A program made the translations under genes and the position numbers. DNA of 64,000 bases from OLB6 sp964467455 (GTDB lineage Bacteria > Bacteroidota > Ignavibacteria > Kapaibacteriales > Kapaibacteriaceae): positions 124,001 through 188,000 of the forward strand of contig CAYXQJ010000001.1 of NCBI GenBank assembly GCA_964467455.1, written 5' to 3'. The notes beneath the pieces were generated by a model, which worked only from the letters and a program-made list of their open reading frames with translations, made no database searches and had not been told where the DNA came from. Numbering within the stretch: position 1 is the stretch's first letter; every line of letters starts with the position of its first letter. Shown piece by piece: positions 1 to 7,913 of this stretch.

Positions 1-6
1 AAATGA

Positions 7-138
7 TTAGTTGTTCTCGCCGCGGTCGATGATATACGGGTTCTGGCGGTTGTTCTCACCACGGTCGATGATGTACGGGTTGTTACGGTTGTTTTCGCCA
101 CGATCGATGATGTACGGGTTATTGCGGTTCGTTTTCAT
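7..138 (-). CDS. 43-residue tandem-repeat peptide
   Basis: No known family is recognised. After Met-Lys-Thr the peptide consists of three 13-residue units of the form NRNNPYIIDRGEN (the third has Q for N at position 3), plus a final Asn. The units differ mostly at synonymous third positions (five silent and no replacement changes between units 1 and 2), so the amino-acid sequence appears to be under selection. The start at 138 is preferred because AAGGAC lies just upstream; an in-frame ATG at 213 would add 25 residues with no similarity to the repeats. There is no signal peptide. The neighbouring 62-residue peptide ends in a related IIDRRED motif. The repeated, charged, short form resembles precursor peptides with several copies of one core (signalling or RiPP-like), but that is inference. 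Confidence 0.6.
   Translation of the reverse strand: MKTNRNNPYIIDRGENNRNNPYIIDRGENNRQNPYIIDRGENN
13..129 (-). repeat. Three 39-bp coding repeats
   Basis: Three head-to-tail 39-base units at 129-91, 90-52 and 51-13, each encoding 13 residues containing PYIIDRGEN. Differences between units are mostly at wobble positions, which argues against a very recent slippage event. Confidence 0.85.
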
Positions 139-187
139 TGTTATGTCCTTCAAGTTCAATGTCTTAGTAAATGTTTTGGTTTGGGAT

Positions 188-202
188 GTCACATTGTGTG
201 AC
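188..202. promoter_or_regulatory. Perfect 6-bp dyad between the two peptide genes
   Basis: GTCACA-TTG-TGTGAC is a perfect inverted repeat with a 3-base centre. It lies between the stop of the 62-residue peptide gene and the start of the repeat-peptide gene. It could be a dimeric regulator site (CRP/FNR-like half-sites) or a small hairpin. No T-tract follows, so a terminator is less likely. Confidence 0.35.
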
Positions 203-220
203 CGAACTGACACTTAACCC

Positions 221-409
221 TTAGTCTTCGCGGCGATCAATAATGATCTGACCAGACGCAGCCTGGACAGTGCTAGGATCTTGCAACGATTGCTGTATTA
301 CGGATTGATTACTCATAATCAAATAGTCTTTTTCTGCCTGCGACATGGTCGCAGTGGCGTCTGGCGCGACGATTCCGAAATACACGAGGATGGCAATGAG
401 GAGTTCCAT
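221..409 (-). CDS. 62-residue putative secreted peptide with IIDR motif
   Basis: No known family. Residues 1-20 are hydrophobic (MELLIAILVYFGIV...) and end in an A-T-A stretch, which looks like a signal peptide or membrane anchor. A polar Gln/Ser-rich middle follows, and the C-terminus is GQIIIDRRED. The IIDR-x-E core matches the repeated PYIIDRGEN of the next gene downstream, suggesting the two peptides are related or processed or recognised in the same way. AAGGGC upstream of ATG 409 is a plausible ribosome-binding site. It is transcribed away from the 515-residue helical protein at 777. Confidence 0.55.
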   Translation of the reverse strand: MELLIAILVYFGIVAPDATATMSQAEKDYLIMSNQSVIQQSLQDPSTVQAASGQIIIDRRED

Positions 410-776
410 GGCGTAAGCCCTTGAATAGAATTAATAAAATGAATGTATAAAATTATCTAACATGTTGAAACATAATGTGGTTGCACTCATATGCAATCAC
501 ACGGAATGATAAACGAACGGAGCTATCTATCCCGAATCTTGGCCGAATCATGGTCTGGATAGTCCCAGCCACTGCAGCCTGTTTCCGGCAGGACCGGTTC
601 CCTCATCAGTGGGGCATCGTATCCTGTTGCTCAATTCTCTTGGTACGAAAATCTGGGGTTGACACGGTCTATGCCATTACATTCACCCCCCTTTTGTTAC
701 ATGGCATATTTCTTATCAAAAAGCTTGCATTGGAAATAACATTTCCTATTTTACAGCCACTTCAGAGGGCTAAGCC
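410..776. other. AT-rich divergent intergenic region
   Basis: This 367-base region separates the minus-strand peptide genes from the plus-strand helical-repeat gene. The left part (420-475) is AT-rich and probably holds the peptide promoter. An inverted repeat with nine-base arms (477-485 with 492-500, one G-T pair, loop CTCATA) lies beside it. An open frame from 475 to 849 on the plus strand resembles nothing and overlaps the next gene, so it is not called. Confidence 0.5.
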
Positions 777-2324
777 GTGGAAATACTCAAAGAAATACTT
801 CGAATTGTTACATCTAAATCAGACGTCTCCAAGCAAATCCCGGAGCTGATGGAGGATGCAGATCCTGATATAGCGAATTCGATTACCGGGCAGTTCTTGC
901 GAGGATTGATCTCCGATGAGTGGAATACAGATGAAGAGGCAGCCCTGTCCCTGTATGGCTCCGAACGTTCGGATCAGAGGTATCGCACCCTTAAGTCGCG
1001 CACGTACGAGCGCCTTTTGCACTCACTACTCTTCCTCCAAGTCAAGCAGCCGGAGCATTCGGAGTATCTGAGCTACTACTATAAGTGTACACGAAATCTG
1101 ATCTGCGCTCAGACCCTTATGAGATTTGCATCGCGTACAGCCGGCTTTGCAGTTGCTCAAAAGACCCTAACGATCGCACAGCGGTATCAATTCAACGACA
1201 TCTGCCTAACTCTCACAGCTCTTATGAGAGAATCTGTGGCTGTGTGGGGGCAAAAGAAGAAATTCGAACACTACAACGGCATGGTGAATACCTACTTCAA
1301 AACTCTTGAGGCAGAGTACAGATCCGATGCCCTTTTGGATCAGTTCGGGTTGGAGGCCGCTACAACAGTTAGAACTCGACAATACCTCGTTCATTATGGA
1401 GAGACGATTCTTAGTGAGATCACGGAATTGGCCGATAAACACAAATCACACTTACTTAGACTAAATCAGTATCGACATCGAATTGTATTGGCCAACTTCA
1501 AGGACGATGTATTAGAGATTCTCGAAGCATGCGATGAGGCAATTGAGTACCTCACTACAAATACACACTTATCACAGCCTGCTCGACTCGGAGAATTCAG
1601 ACTCCGTAAAATGGGGATGCTTCTTCGTCTAAGAAAGTACGAAGATGCTGTTGAGGTTGCCGACAGCGTAATTAACTCATTTCGTGAAGCCGGAAACAAC
1701 TGGTATACTGCTTTGCTTTTTTCAACGATTGCGGCACTTGCTTCCGGAAACTTTGCAAGGGCTGACGAATACATAACGAGAGCAACTGGACATCGGAAAT
1801 TTCTACTGTTAGATGACGCTACGAAAGAGATATGGAGTGTGTTTGGCGCATACTTGCACCTCGCAGAGAGGCTCGGTCTCTCAAGTCCACTTTCCAAGTC
1901 GAAAACACGACAGTTCCGACTCTCAACGTTTCTAAACAGTGTTCCGGCTGAGGCGAAGGACAAGAAGATCACAAATGTACTTATCCTCATTTCCCATGTG
2001 CTCTTTTTGATCGTGGATGGAGACCTCGAAGCAGCCGAACGTCGGATCGAATATCTCAAGGTTTATGGGTCGCGCTATCTGAAAGAGAAACACTTCACCC
2101 GTGTCCGGATCTTTATCAAGATTCTGCAAACGATGCCACGCATGGGATTTGTAGCTAAGGATATTCGAATTGCCAATGAAGATCTATATGAACAACTGCT
2201 TTTAACGTCTCAAGATCGGATGCCTCCAGTAATCAACGAGTACATTCCCTTTGAGGTGTTGTATAAGGCCGCAGTGGATTTTTTGGAGGCCGCGGAGAAG
2301 ACCACTGGACGTCGAGTGGCGTAA
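777..2324 (+). CDS. 515-residue all-helical TPR-like protein
   Basis: Not assignable to a named family. The protein is soluble and almost entirely amphipathic helix, with no signal peptide or membrane segment. Degenerate TPR-like helix pairs recur across the middle and C-terminal half, for example near residues 295-345 and 415-460 (ARADEYITRATGH, GDLEAAERRIEYLKVYGSRY). No N-terminal DNA-binding motif is obvious. The start is GTG at 777 after AGAGGG. Its divergent position opposite two short peptide genes recalls peptide-binding TPR regulators of the RRNPP type; that functional link is inference only. Confidence 0.6.
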   Translation: MEILKEILRIVTSKSDVSKQIPELMEDADPDIANSITGQFLRGLISDEWNTDEEAALSLYGSERSDQRYRTLKSRTYERLLHSLLFLQVKQPEHSEYLSYYYKCTRNLICAQTLMRFASRTAGFAVAQKTLTIAQRYQFNDICLTLTALMRESVAVWGQKKKFEHYNGMVNTYFKTLEAEYRSDALLDQFGLEAATTVRTRQYLVHYGETILSEITELADKHKSHLLRLNQYRHRIVLANFKDDVLEILEACDEAIEYLTTNTHLSQPARLGEFRLRKMGMLLRLRKYEDAVEVADSVINSFREAGNNWYTALLFSTIAALASGNFARADEYITRATGHRKFLLLDDATKEIWSVFGAYLHLAERLGLSSPLSKSKTRQFRLSTFLNSVPAEAKDKKITNVLILISHVLFLIVDGDLEAAERRIEYLKVYGSRYLKEKHFTRVRIFIKILQTMPRMGFVAKDIRIANEDLYEQLLLTSQDRMPPVINEYIPFEVLYKAAVDFLEAAEKTTGRRVA

Positions 2325-2369
2325 AAGTGCTATTATTGACCTCCATTTTTACCAATCTAGGGGGCACCC

Positions 2370-2543
2370 ATGAGCAAACAAGAGATCTATGCCGAAATGG
2401 CCCGTCTGTGGGCTGAATTTGAAGCTGCGCATAACAGCACGAAGAAGAAAGATGCCGTGATCGCCCGTAAGGCCGCAAGCGGGATCAAGAAGCTGGTGAC
2501 GCCGTACAATCAGGCAAGCGTCGCAGAAGCAAAAGCCCAGTAA
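2370..2543 (+). CDS. Histone H1-like protein (Hc1-type)
   Basis: A 57-residue Lys/Ala-rich protein. It has an N-terminal helix (KQEIYAEMARLWAEFEAA), a basic stretch (TKKKDAVIARKAASGIKKL) and the tail TPYNQASVAEAKAQ. This pattern matches the short Hc1-like histone H1 homologues common in Bacteroidota, which bind DNA and may compact the nucleoid. The ribosome-binding site is the AGGGGG of a TAGGGGGC word ending five bases before the ATG. The gene stands alone and is followed by a strong hairpin. Family assignment is by motif resemblance. Confidence 0.7.
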   Translation: MSKQEIYAEMARLWAEFEAAHNSTKKKDAVIARKAASGIKKLVTPYNQASVAEAKAQ

Positions 2544-2559
2544 GAGATCGATCGTTCGT

Positions 2560-2608
2560 CGTCCGGCGTCCAACGTCCAATATTCTTATGGACTGAGGAC
2601 GTCGGACG
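2560..2608. terminator. Long hairpin between convergent genes
   Basis: A 12-base stem (2560-2571 with 2597-2608, one mismatch or G-T pair) encloses a second 5-base stem GTCCA/TGGAC with a 9-base loop. It lies between the convergent Hc1-like gene and the barrel gene ending at 2617, so it could terminate both. There is no clear T-run on either side. Confidence 0.45.
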
Positions 2609-2616
2609 ATACACGT

Positions 2617-3402
2617 TTAAAGGGCGCAGCGCAGCCCGAACTTGATCGGCATCCACACGAGGTCGAAGTCACGGAACAGGATCCATGGCTGTATTTCGCT
2701 ATACAACACGGCATTGGGCGCAACGTACCAATCCACTCCGAACCCCGGAGCGAACAACATCTCGTTCTTGAACTCTGTATCGATGGCGACACTCAGCGAA
2801 ACATAGGGCATCAGTCGCCTTGGAACAGCACCAAAGCCGTACAGCACTCCCATACTGAGCAGCCGATGGTCGGCAACCTCGTCTTCACCGAATGAGTTGC
2901 GATATGCCATGGTGAAGGCCTGGTATCCAAAGCCGATATGCGTGTTCACCGCATCGATCAAGATTTCGGCTTGGAGCGACCACGCAAGACCCACCTCGAC
3001 GTCGATGTCTTCTTCAAACGGGAAGTTGGGTCCGGCACCATAGCTCAGCCGAAATGTATGCTCCCTTGGATAGGCGTTTGGTACGTCGGCACCGATCCGC
3101 TGCCCCACACTGGCTTCAAGCGTGTCGACTGCAGTGCTGACGAAATCAGCTGCGCGCAGTAGATCGTCTTGCTGCACAACCCAGCGCTCCTCCCCTACCC
3201 GCACCTGAAACGTCGCTGCCGTTGGCCTGGCGATCACGTTGACCGTATCGCCGTAACGAAGACGTCGCTCTGCGCCGGATGAATCTGGGGGTAGCATGAT
3301 CTCTCTGGCGATGACGACGTATTTGCCACGGAAGGTCTGGGCAACAAGACCTGTCATGGTCGCACACGCTACGACTGCGATGAGGAGGATCCTAAAAACC
3401 AT
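2617..3402 (-). CDS. Outer-membrane beta-barrel protein with SH3-like N-terminus
   Basis: 261 residues. A signal peptide covers residues 1-22 (cut after GLVAQ). Residues 24-85 resemble a small SH3-like beta domain (RGKYVVIAREI, RYGDTVNVIARP, RWVVQQDDLL). The rest alternates like a beta-barrel and ends KFGLRCAL, typical of a closing strand. It is a shorter paralogue of the gene immediately upstream (3392-4348), which it overlaps by 11 bases. The two were probably duplicated and are co-transcribed. Function is unknown; a role at the cell surface is inferred. Confidence 0.6.
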   Translation of the reverse strand: MVFRILLIAVVACATMTGLVAQTFRGKYVVIAREIMLPPDSSGAERRLRYGDTVNVIARPTAATFQVRVGEERWVVQQDDLLRAADFVSTAVDTLEASVGQRIGADVPNAYPREHTFRLSYGAGPNFPFEEDIDVEVGLAWSLQAEILIDAVNTHIGFGYQAFTMAYRNSFGEDEVADHRLLSMGVLYGFGAVPRRLMPYVSLSVAIDTEFKNEMLFAPGFGVDWYVAPNAVLYSEIQPWILFRDFDLVWMPIKFGLRCAL

Positions 3403-4348
3403 ACTTCAGTCCTAGGCGAATGGGGAGCCAGAAGAACTCGCCGGCATCGATGCTGAAGACGGGCATCACCTCGGCAAAGGCAACGGCTTGAGGGGTGAAG
3501 TAGAAGTCGGTGCCAAATCCGCCGATCAACATGGCATCACCGTCGTCAGTTAAGAGTCCGAGCGCTAATTGGGTGTACGGGACCACGGTGGACGGCTCCG
3601 ACGTCAGGCCGACGATCACGCCGGCATGGAGCATGCCAATGTTGGCCGTACCGATGATACCGGTCCAGTCTTCGAAGGAGAAGGTGCTGCCCGTATATCC
3701 GGCCGTGAGGAAGAAGTTGTTGCTGGCAATGCGGACGTCGAGGTTGACACCCCACGAGAATCCCCCGTCGAGATATTCATCGTCGGAAAGAGGGATGGCT
3801 CCGCCGAAGCCAACGCCGGTGCGGACCCGGAACGGACGCTGTTCTTCCTGTGGTTCATCGTCGATGGTCGACGCTGCATTGGGATCTGATTGGAGCATGA
3901 TCACATCACTGCGCCGGACCGTGGCGGGGAGTCCGTAGATCCGGACGCGGGCTCGACCTTCTTCGTCGTCTCCCAAATACATCAGGACCGCCCCCTTCCG
4001 AACCCAGATCGTGGATTGGTCGGTGCGGACCTCGGCAGAGTCGGAGGCCACGGCCATAAAGCGTCGGTACCGCTTGAACTCCCGCTCTTTCACAACGCTG
4101 CTGATCGGCAGTCGGTAGCCCAGATCGCGGTATGTAACGATGATCGTATCGTCGACGCGCCGGATCGCCCGCACGGTATCGTTGTACCGGAAGGTGCGGG
4201 TAGCAACGCCTGACGCGTCATCCACCCGTCCGACCACCGATGAATCGATGACGATGTAGTTGCCGGTGAGACGTTGTGCCGAAGCAGAGACCGAACTTGC
4301 GATCACAACTGCACAGAATGCCGTGACGAAGGTGGTGGTTGGGAGCAT
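3392..4348 (-). CDS. Outer-membrane beta-barrel protein with two SH3-like segments
   Basis: 318 residues from ATG 4348. The signal peptide ends SVSASAQ. Two beta segments resembling SH3-like folds follow (YIVIDSSVVGRVDD..., then EVRTDQSTIWVRKGAVLMYL). An acidic linker (DDEPQEEQ) leads to a C-terminal barrel ending LPIRLGLKYGF. The start at 4348 follows the TGA of the lipoprotein gene by one base, so translation is probably coupled. It is paralogous to the 2617-3402 product. The partners suggest an envelope complex, but no activity can be named. Confidence 0.6.
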   Translation of the reverse strand: MLPTTTFVTAFCAVVIASSVSASAQRLTGNYIVIDSSVVGRVDDASGVATRTFRYNDTVRAIRRVDDTIIVTYRDLGYRLPISSVVKEREFKRYRRFMAVASDSAEVRTDQSTIWVRKGAVLMYLGDDEEGRARVRIYGLPATVRRSDVIMLQSDPNAASTIDDEPQEEQRPFRVRTGVGFGGAIPLSDDEYLDGGFSWGVNLDVRIASNNFFLTAGYTGSTFSFEDWTGIIGTANIGMLHAGVIVGLTSEPSTVVPYTQLALGLLTDDGDAMLIGGFGTDFYFTPQAVAFAEVMPVFSIDAGEFFWLPIRLGLKYGF

Positions 4349-4349
4349 A

Positions 4350-5426
4350 TCAGTTCCAATACCCAAAGCCACCCAAGACGCCAAGATCGATGACTGTATT
4401 GTCGGAACGGCGAACGACCTTGACGCGTGACTGATCGAGGACCGGATCGGCCGTTCCAGAGGATGTTAGATCGACTTCGACATAGGAGAGATAGGCATCA
4501 TCTCTTGACGCGTTCACGTAGAAGGCAAGATAGCCCACGAGTGGCTGCTGCAGCGTCTGGATGGGAGAGGTTGTCCCCGGTAACAGCGCAACCGTTGACT
4601 GAGACGTCGAGGGAGTCGACGACATGGTGACCAGACTTAGGTAATACGTGCCGACATCCTTTCTGGAACCGGCAGCATTCAAGACGATCTGTTCTGTCGA
4701 CTCAAAGATGGAAGTGGGCGTGCCCGAGAGCACATCATACTCCACCACTTGAAACGCTAACTCGCTTCTTCCCGCATTGAGGATCGCACGACCATCATTG
4801 GTCCATCGCCAGGTATAAAATCCATCGTTTGCCGCCTCGACATCCAGCGACACCAACCGTCGACCCGTTCCATCAGCATTGAGTACCATCAGTGAATCAT
4901 GCTCGCTTCCGGGAACAAGAAAGGCAAGTACGTTCTCTGTGGGCGACCACTGCACCGGGTTTTCCCAGGCCGTGATGGGAGCCACGTTGATCGCCGTTCC
5001 GCCATGTACCGGCATGATCTCTGCCGAGTACACGAACTGATCATCGATGCGTGTGTGAAATGTGTATGCCACATAGGCCGCATCCGGTGACAACGCTGCT
5101 GTCCGGATCCGCGTGTCCATCGTAAGCAGCACCTGTTGATCTGTCCCGTCTTCATTCGCCATGATCACCTGCGATCGTGTACCATCCCATTGCGTCACCA
5201 CGATCTTGCCTTTTGCCGGAGGACCTGAGACCTCTGCATTGGCGAACAGCAGTTCGGGTTGAGACATCCCATCACGCCAGCGCACTACATCGTCTGTATT
5301 TGTTGCCGGGTCGTGCCTGGTGAAAAACAACGTTTCCACACTACCGGTCGACGTCGGCCCTGTGCCATTATCTGCACAACCGATGATGATCATGCTCAGC
5401 ATGACCAGTGAAATTATCCAACGCAT
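4350..5426 (-). CDS. TolB-like beta-propeller lipoprotein
   Basis: 358 residues. The N-terminus MRWIISLVMLSMIIIGC is a lipoprotein signal with Cys17 as the lipid site. The body holds repeated propeller-type strands (KGKIVVTQWDGTRSQVIMANEDGT, LSPDAAYVAYTFH, WSPTENVLAFLV, DSLMVLNADGTGRRLV) as in TolB/PD40 proteins. It is a clear paralogue of the 5824-6900 product; both share VVRWRDGMS and DGTDQQVL. A strong AGGAGGAG ribosome-binding site precedes the ATG. First gene of a three-gene minus-strand operon with the two barrels. Confidence 0.7.
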   Translation of the reverse strand: MRWIISLVMLSMIIIGCADNGTGPTSTGSVETLFFTRHDPATNTDDVVRWRDGMSQPELLFANAEVSGPPAKGKIVVTQWDGTRSQVIMANEDGTDQQVLLTMDTRIRTAALSPDAAYVAYTFHTRIDDQFVYSAEIMPVHGGTAINVAPITAWENPVQWSPTENVLAFLVPGSEHDSLMVLNADGTGRRLVSLDVEAANDGFYTWRWTNDGRAILNAGRSELAFQVVEYDVLSGTPTSIFESTEQIVLNAAGSRKDVGTYYLSLVTMSSTPSTSQSTVALLPGTTSPIQTLQQPLVGYLAFYVNASRDDAYLSYVEVDLTSSGTADPVLDQSRVKVVRRSDNTVIDLGVLGGFGYWN

Positions 5427-5459
5427 CTCTCCTCCTTGATTAGTTACGTGCCGAAAAAT

Positions 5460-5852
5460 CTACCTCACCCCAATTCTCACACTCGCCAACGACGGCTCCA
5501 GTGGGTCGAGACCAATACGACCCGGGCGAGCATCTGCACCGTGACATCGTTATCGGTCTTGGAAAGGGGCATGTGGTTCCAGTTCAGTATCGAGCTTAAT
5601 GGAGTTATTGACCGTGAACGACGCATCGGCGGCAGCGGAAAGACGCAGGTCGTGGGCCGCGGCTGAAGAGGTGCAGAACATCTCCGGCTCCTCGTTCACC
5701 TGCCTTACCATGCACGTTGACAATTGAGAGCACATACACGAACGCCGAGCAATGAATAACGATGCCGCTGAAATTGACGTATTGATCACATCAATAAGAG
5801 TTGTGTCCACTGGAACCACCTGTTCAGTCCTCGTACCAATATCCAACAGCAC
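5460..5852 (-). pseudogene. Decayed reading frame between propeller paralogues
   Basis: The gap 5427-5823 holds no intact gene. One minus-strand frame runs from 5852 to TAG at 5460 and is broken by a single in-frame TAA at 5550-5552. The part after the stop ends SLASVRIGVR, which looks like a closing barrel strand. In the neighbouring operon a barrel gene follows the propeller gene directly, so this may be the remains of the matching barrel after the upstream propeller paralogue. Weak evidence; it could also be chance coding-like sequence. Confidence 0.25.
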
Positions 5853-6900
5853 CCCTTATCCCGAGATCGATCAGCTGATTGTCCTTCCTGCGAAGGACCT
5901 TGATGTCTGATTCAGCGAGTGATCGAGGCACGTTAGGATCTGAACCGATGTTATACAGACCATACGACAAATAGGTATCATCCTCTGAAGCACTAAGGAA
6001 AAGTGGAAGCGTGCTGGTACCATGATCCCTAAGGTGCGTTAGTTCTCCGGTACCTGTTGAAAGGACCGACACCTGCGAACGAATGCTGAGCACCTGTGGT
6101 ATGATGTTGCCCCTTGAGAGATAGAAAGAGGAGTCGTCTGAGGTGAGTACCGCGTAGAATACGATATGCATTGAGTCAGCAGTGTACGCAGTAGAGCTAT
6201 GACCTGAGACTACGTCGAGTTGTTTGATCGAATAGATAGGCTCGTCGAAACTTGTGTAGTAGATGCTTCGGCCGTCATGGGACCAATTCCAGTTGTCGAG
6301 AGATCCGTCGGCCAAATTGAGGGCTGTCGTCACGATTCGTTTATCGGATCCATCTGCATTGATGGTGATCAAGGTGTCCGATTCGAGACCGTAAAGTCGG
6401 AGAGCAACTGTGTTCGATGTTGGTGACCAACGTAGCGGGTCGTCACTAAGAAAGCGTGTTGCAAGAACGACTGCTTCACCGCCCGCCACAGACCGGATCT
6501 CCGCCGCTGATCCGGACAGACCAGTCAATGAGCCATCAAACACATAGGCTACATATGCGGCATCAGCTGACAACTTAGCGCAAGTCACACGAGCGCCGAC
6601 GGTAAACAGTACTTGTTGATCGGTACCATCCACGTTGGCAAGGATGACCTGTGAAACCGTGCCATCCCACCGCGTGACAACGATCTTTCCACTGGCAGGT
6701 GATCCGGTGATCCAAGCGTTAGGGACGATCACTTCCGGTCTGGACATCCCGTCTCGCCAACGGACAACGTCCGATTCATTGGCCGAAGTCACGGAAGAAA
6801 TGTAAAGAGTTGGTGTAGGTCCGCCCCCTACTGGTCCGGAACCATTATCCGAACATGCAGACAGGAATAGGAGAAAGAGCAAAGAAACGATTGCTATCAT
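5824..6900 (-). CDS. TolB-like beta-propeller lipoprotein (paralogue)
   Basis: 358 residues from ATG 6900. The signal peptide MIAIVSLLFLLFLSAC has a lipoprotein Cys at 16. Propeller strands match the 4350-5426 product (SDVVRWRDGMS, GKIVVTRWDGT, ANVDGTDQQVL, LSADAAYVAYVF). GAGG upstream of 6900 and the one-base gap after the protease stop support this start over an ATG 96 bases further upstream. The gene probably arose by tandem duplication and is co-transcribed with the protease. Confidence 0.7.
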   Translation of the reverse strand: MIAIVSLLFLLFLSACSDNGSGPVGGGPTPTLYISSVTSANESDVVRWRDGMSRPEVIVPNAWITGSPASGKIVVTRWDGTVSQVILANVDGTDQQVLFTVGARVTCAKLSADAAYVAYVFDGSLTGLSGSAAEIRSVAGGEAVVLATRFLSDDPLRWSPTSNTVALRLYGLESDTLITINADGSDKRIVTTALNLADGSLDNWNWSHDGRSIYYTSFDEPIYSIKQLDVVSGHSSTAYTADSMHIVFYAVLTSDDSSFYLSRGNIIPQVLSIRSQVSVLSTGTGELTHLRDHGTSTLPLFLSASEDDTYLSYGLYNIGSDPNVPRSLAESDIKVLRRKDNQLIDLGIRGAVGYWYED

Positions 6901-6901
6901 C

Positions 6902-7771
6902 TTATCTAGACCTCGAAGTGGACCGTATCCAAGGCAAATAGACATCAATGCGAGTGAAGCTTGTTTCAGCACCATACGCACCATGCTTTGTGACATTGAA
7001 TGGAATGAAGGAACTACCAGAGACGATACCGGCCAGCATGAATGTGTTATCGCGTCTCACGAAGATACCTCCACCACTGTCGCCACCGGTAGTGCAATAT
7101 TCATATGCATGTGGTGTGGCGGACCCCATCAACGATAGGTCTGAACGTTGTGGATGATCCATATCGCACCATAGTAGTGCCGATGATACACTGTCGATCA
7201 CGTTCCAGCCGGCGCAGCGTCCTTTTCGTGAACGTTCATTGCTGCTAGCGCTACCGACGGGACCACAGCCAACGATCAATCCATCGGTGTTAGCCGACAC
7301 GTGATCCTGCAATACGATCGCCGGTGTGATCTCGCGGATCGGACGTTGCAGTGTCAGCATCACGAGATCTGCCTTGTTGCGTTTGCTTGCAAGGTAGTCC
7401 GGATGCAGCTCGAAGGATGCGATCGGGATGGTGTCTGCACCAAAGACCACGGCCAGGTTCTTCGATGCCGTTGGTCGGATGTTCTTGGGCACGAACACAA
7501 TGATCATCTGCTCGCCCTGCATGATCGTATCAGGCTCTCGTTCGGAATCGAGAAAGACGTGGGCAGCCGACAGTACATGCAGGGAGTCGAGCATCACGCA
7601 AGAGCCCGCGAAGGATCCATCACGGATCACCTCACCAACGCACCGAAGCTCGGGAGAAGCGCCCAGATCTAGGAAGGTCGTGACGGGCACGTCGTCGCGT
7701 CCGTTGCCTGCCAGCGCCATTGCTGTACTGGTAAGGAGTGCAAGGATGAGTGTGCACGATCTTCGATGCAT
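6902..7771 (-). CDS. Secreted trypsin-like serine protease (S1)
   Basis: 289 residues from ATG 7771. The signal peptide ends at TAMALAG. The chymotrypsin-fold triad is visible: His in LSAAHVF, Asp in NKADLVML and Ser in GGDSGGGIF. Several cysteines may form disulfides, consistent with export. It is the first gene of an operon with the downstream propeller lipoprotein, separated by one base. A start at 7834 is possible but would put 21 residues before the signal peptide. Substrate unknown. Confidence 0.8.
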   Translation of the reverse strand: MHRRSCTLILALLTSTAMALAGNGRDDVPVTTFLDLGASPELRCVGEVIRDGSFAGSCVMLDSLHVLSAAHVFLDSEREPDTIMQGEQMIIVFVPKNIRPTASKNLAVVFGADTIPIASFELHPDYLASKRNKADLVMLTLQRPIREITPAIVLQDHVSANTDGLIVGCGPVGSASSNERSRKGRCAGWNVIDSVSSALLWCDMDHPQRSDLSLMGSATPHAYEYCTTGGDSGGGIFVRRDNTFMLAGIVSGSSFIPFNVTKHGAYGAETSFTRIDVYLPWIRSTSRSR

Positions 7772-7855
7772 GCGCTGTTCAGTTTGGTTGGTGAATGGTC
7801 GACCGAACAATATACAGCCCCCTACCGAACTCAACCCTCTCCCCTCAACCTTCTC

Positions 7856-7884
7856 TTGACTTGCATCTCTACGTTTTGTATAAT
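7856..7884 (+). promoter_or_regulatory. Sigma-70-like promoter of the HTH-UmuD gene
   Basis: TTGACT at 7856-7861 and TATAAT at 7879-7884 are 17 bases apart. Transcription would start near 7891, giving a leader of about 23 bases with an AAGGGGC ribosome-binding site before ATG 7914. The -10 box overlaps the TACGTTTTGTA dyad, so a repressor bound there would block it. Confidence 0.7.
7870..7880. promoter_or_regulatory. Candidate damage-response operator, copy 1
   Basis: TACG-TTT-TGTA is an almost perfect dyad overlapping the -10 box. The surrounding TCTACRTTTTGTATAWTT recurs upstream of dnaE2 (20272-20282), where the dyad is perfect. A site for the HTH-UmuD protein itself or for LexA is inferred. 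Confidence 0.45.
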
Positions 7885-7913
7885 TGCCCCTACATCACGT
7901 CAAGGGGCAAGCA

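Noticed and set aside
1..138. CRISPR-like or non-coding direct repeats at the left edge
   Set aside because: The 39-base units are contiguous without spacers and differ mostly at wobble positions of one open frame, so they are coding.
475..849. 124-residue plus-strand open frame
   Set aside because: It overlaps the helical-protein gene out of frame, has no ribosome-binding site and resembles no protein family.
3510..3938. Long antisense frames opposite the barrel genes and elsewhere
   Set aside because: They mirror codon bias of the true genes, lack start signals and show no family motifs.
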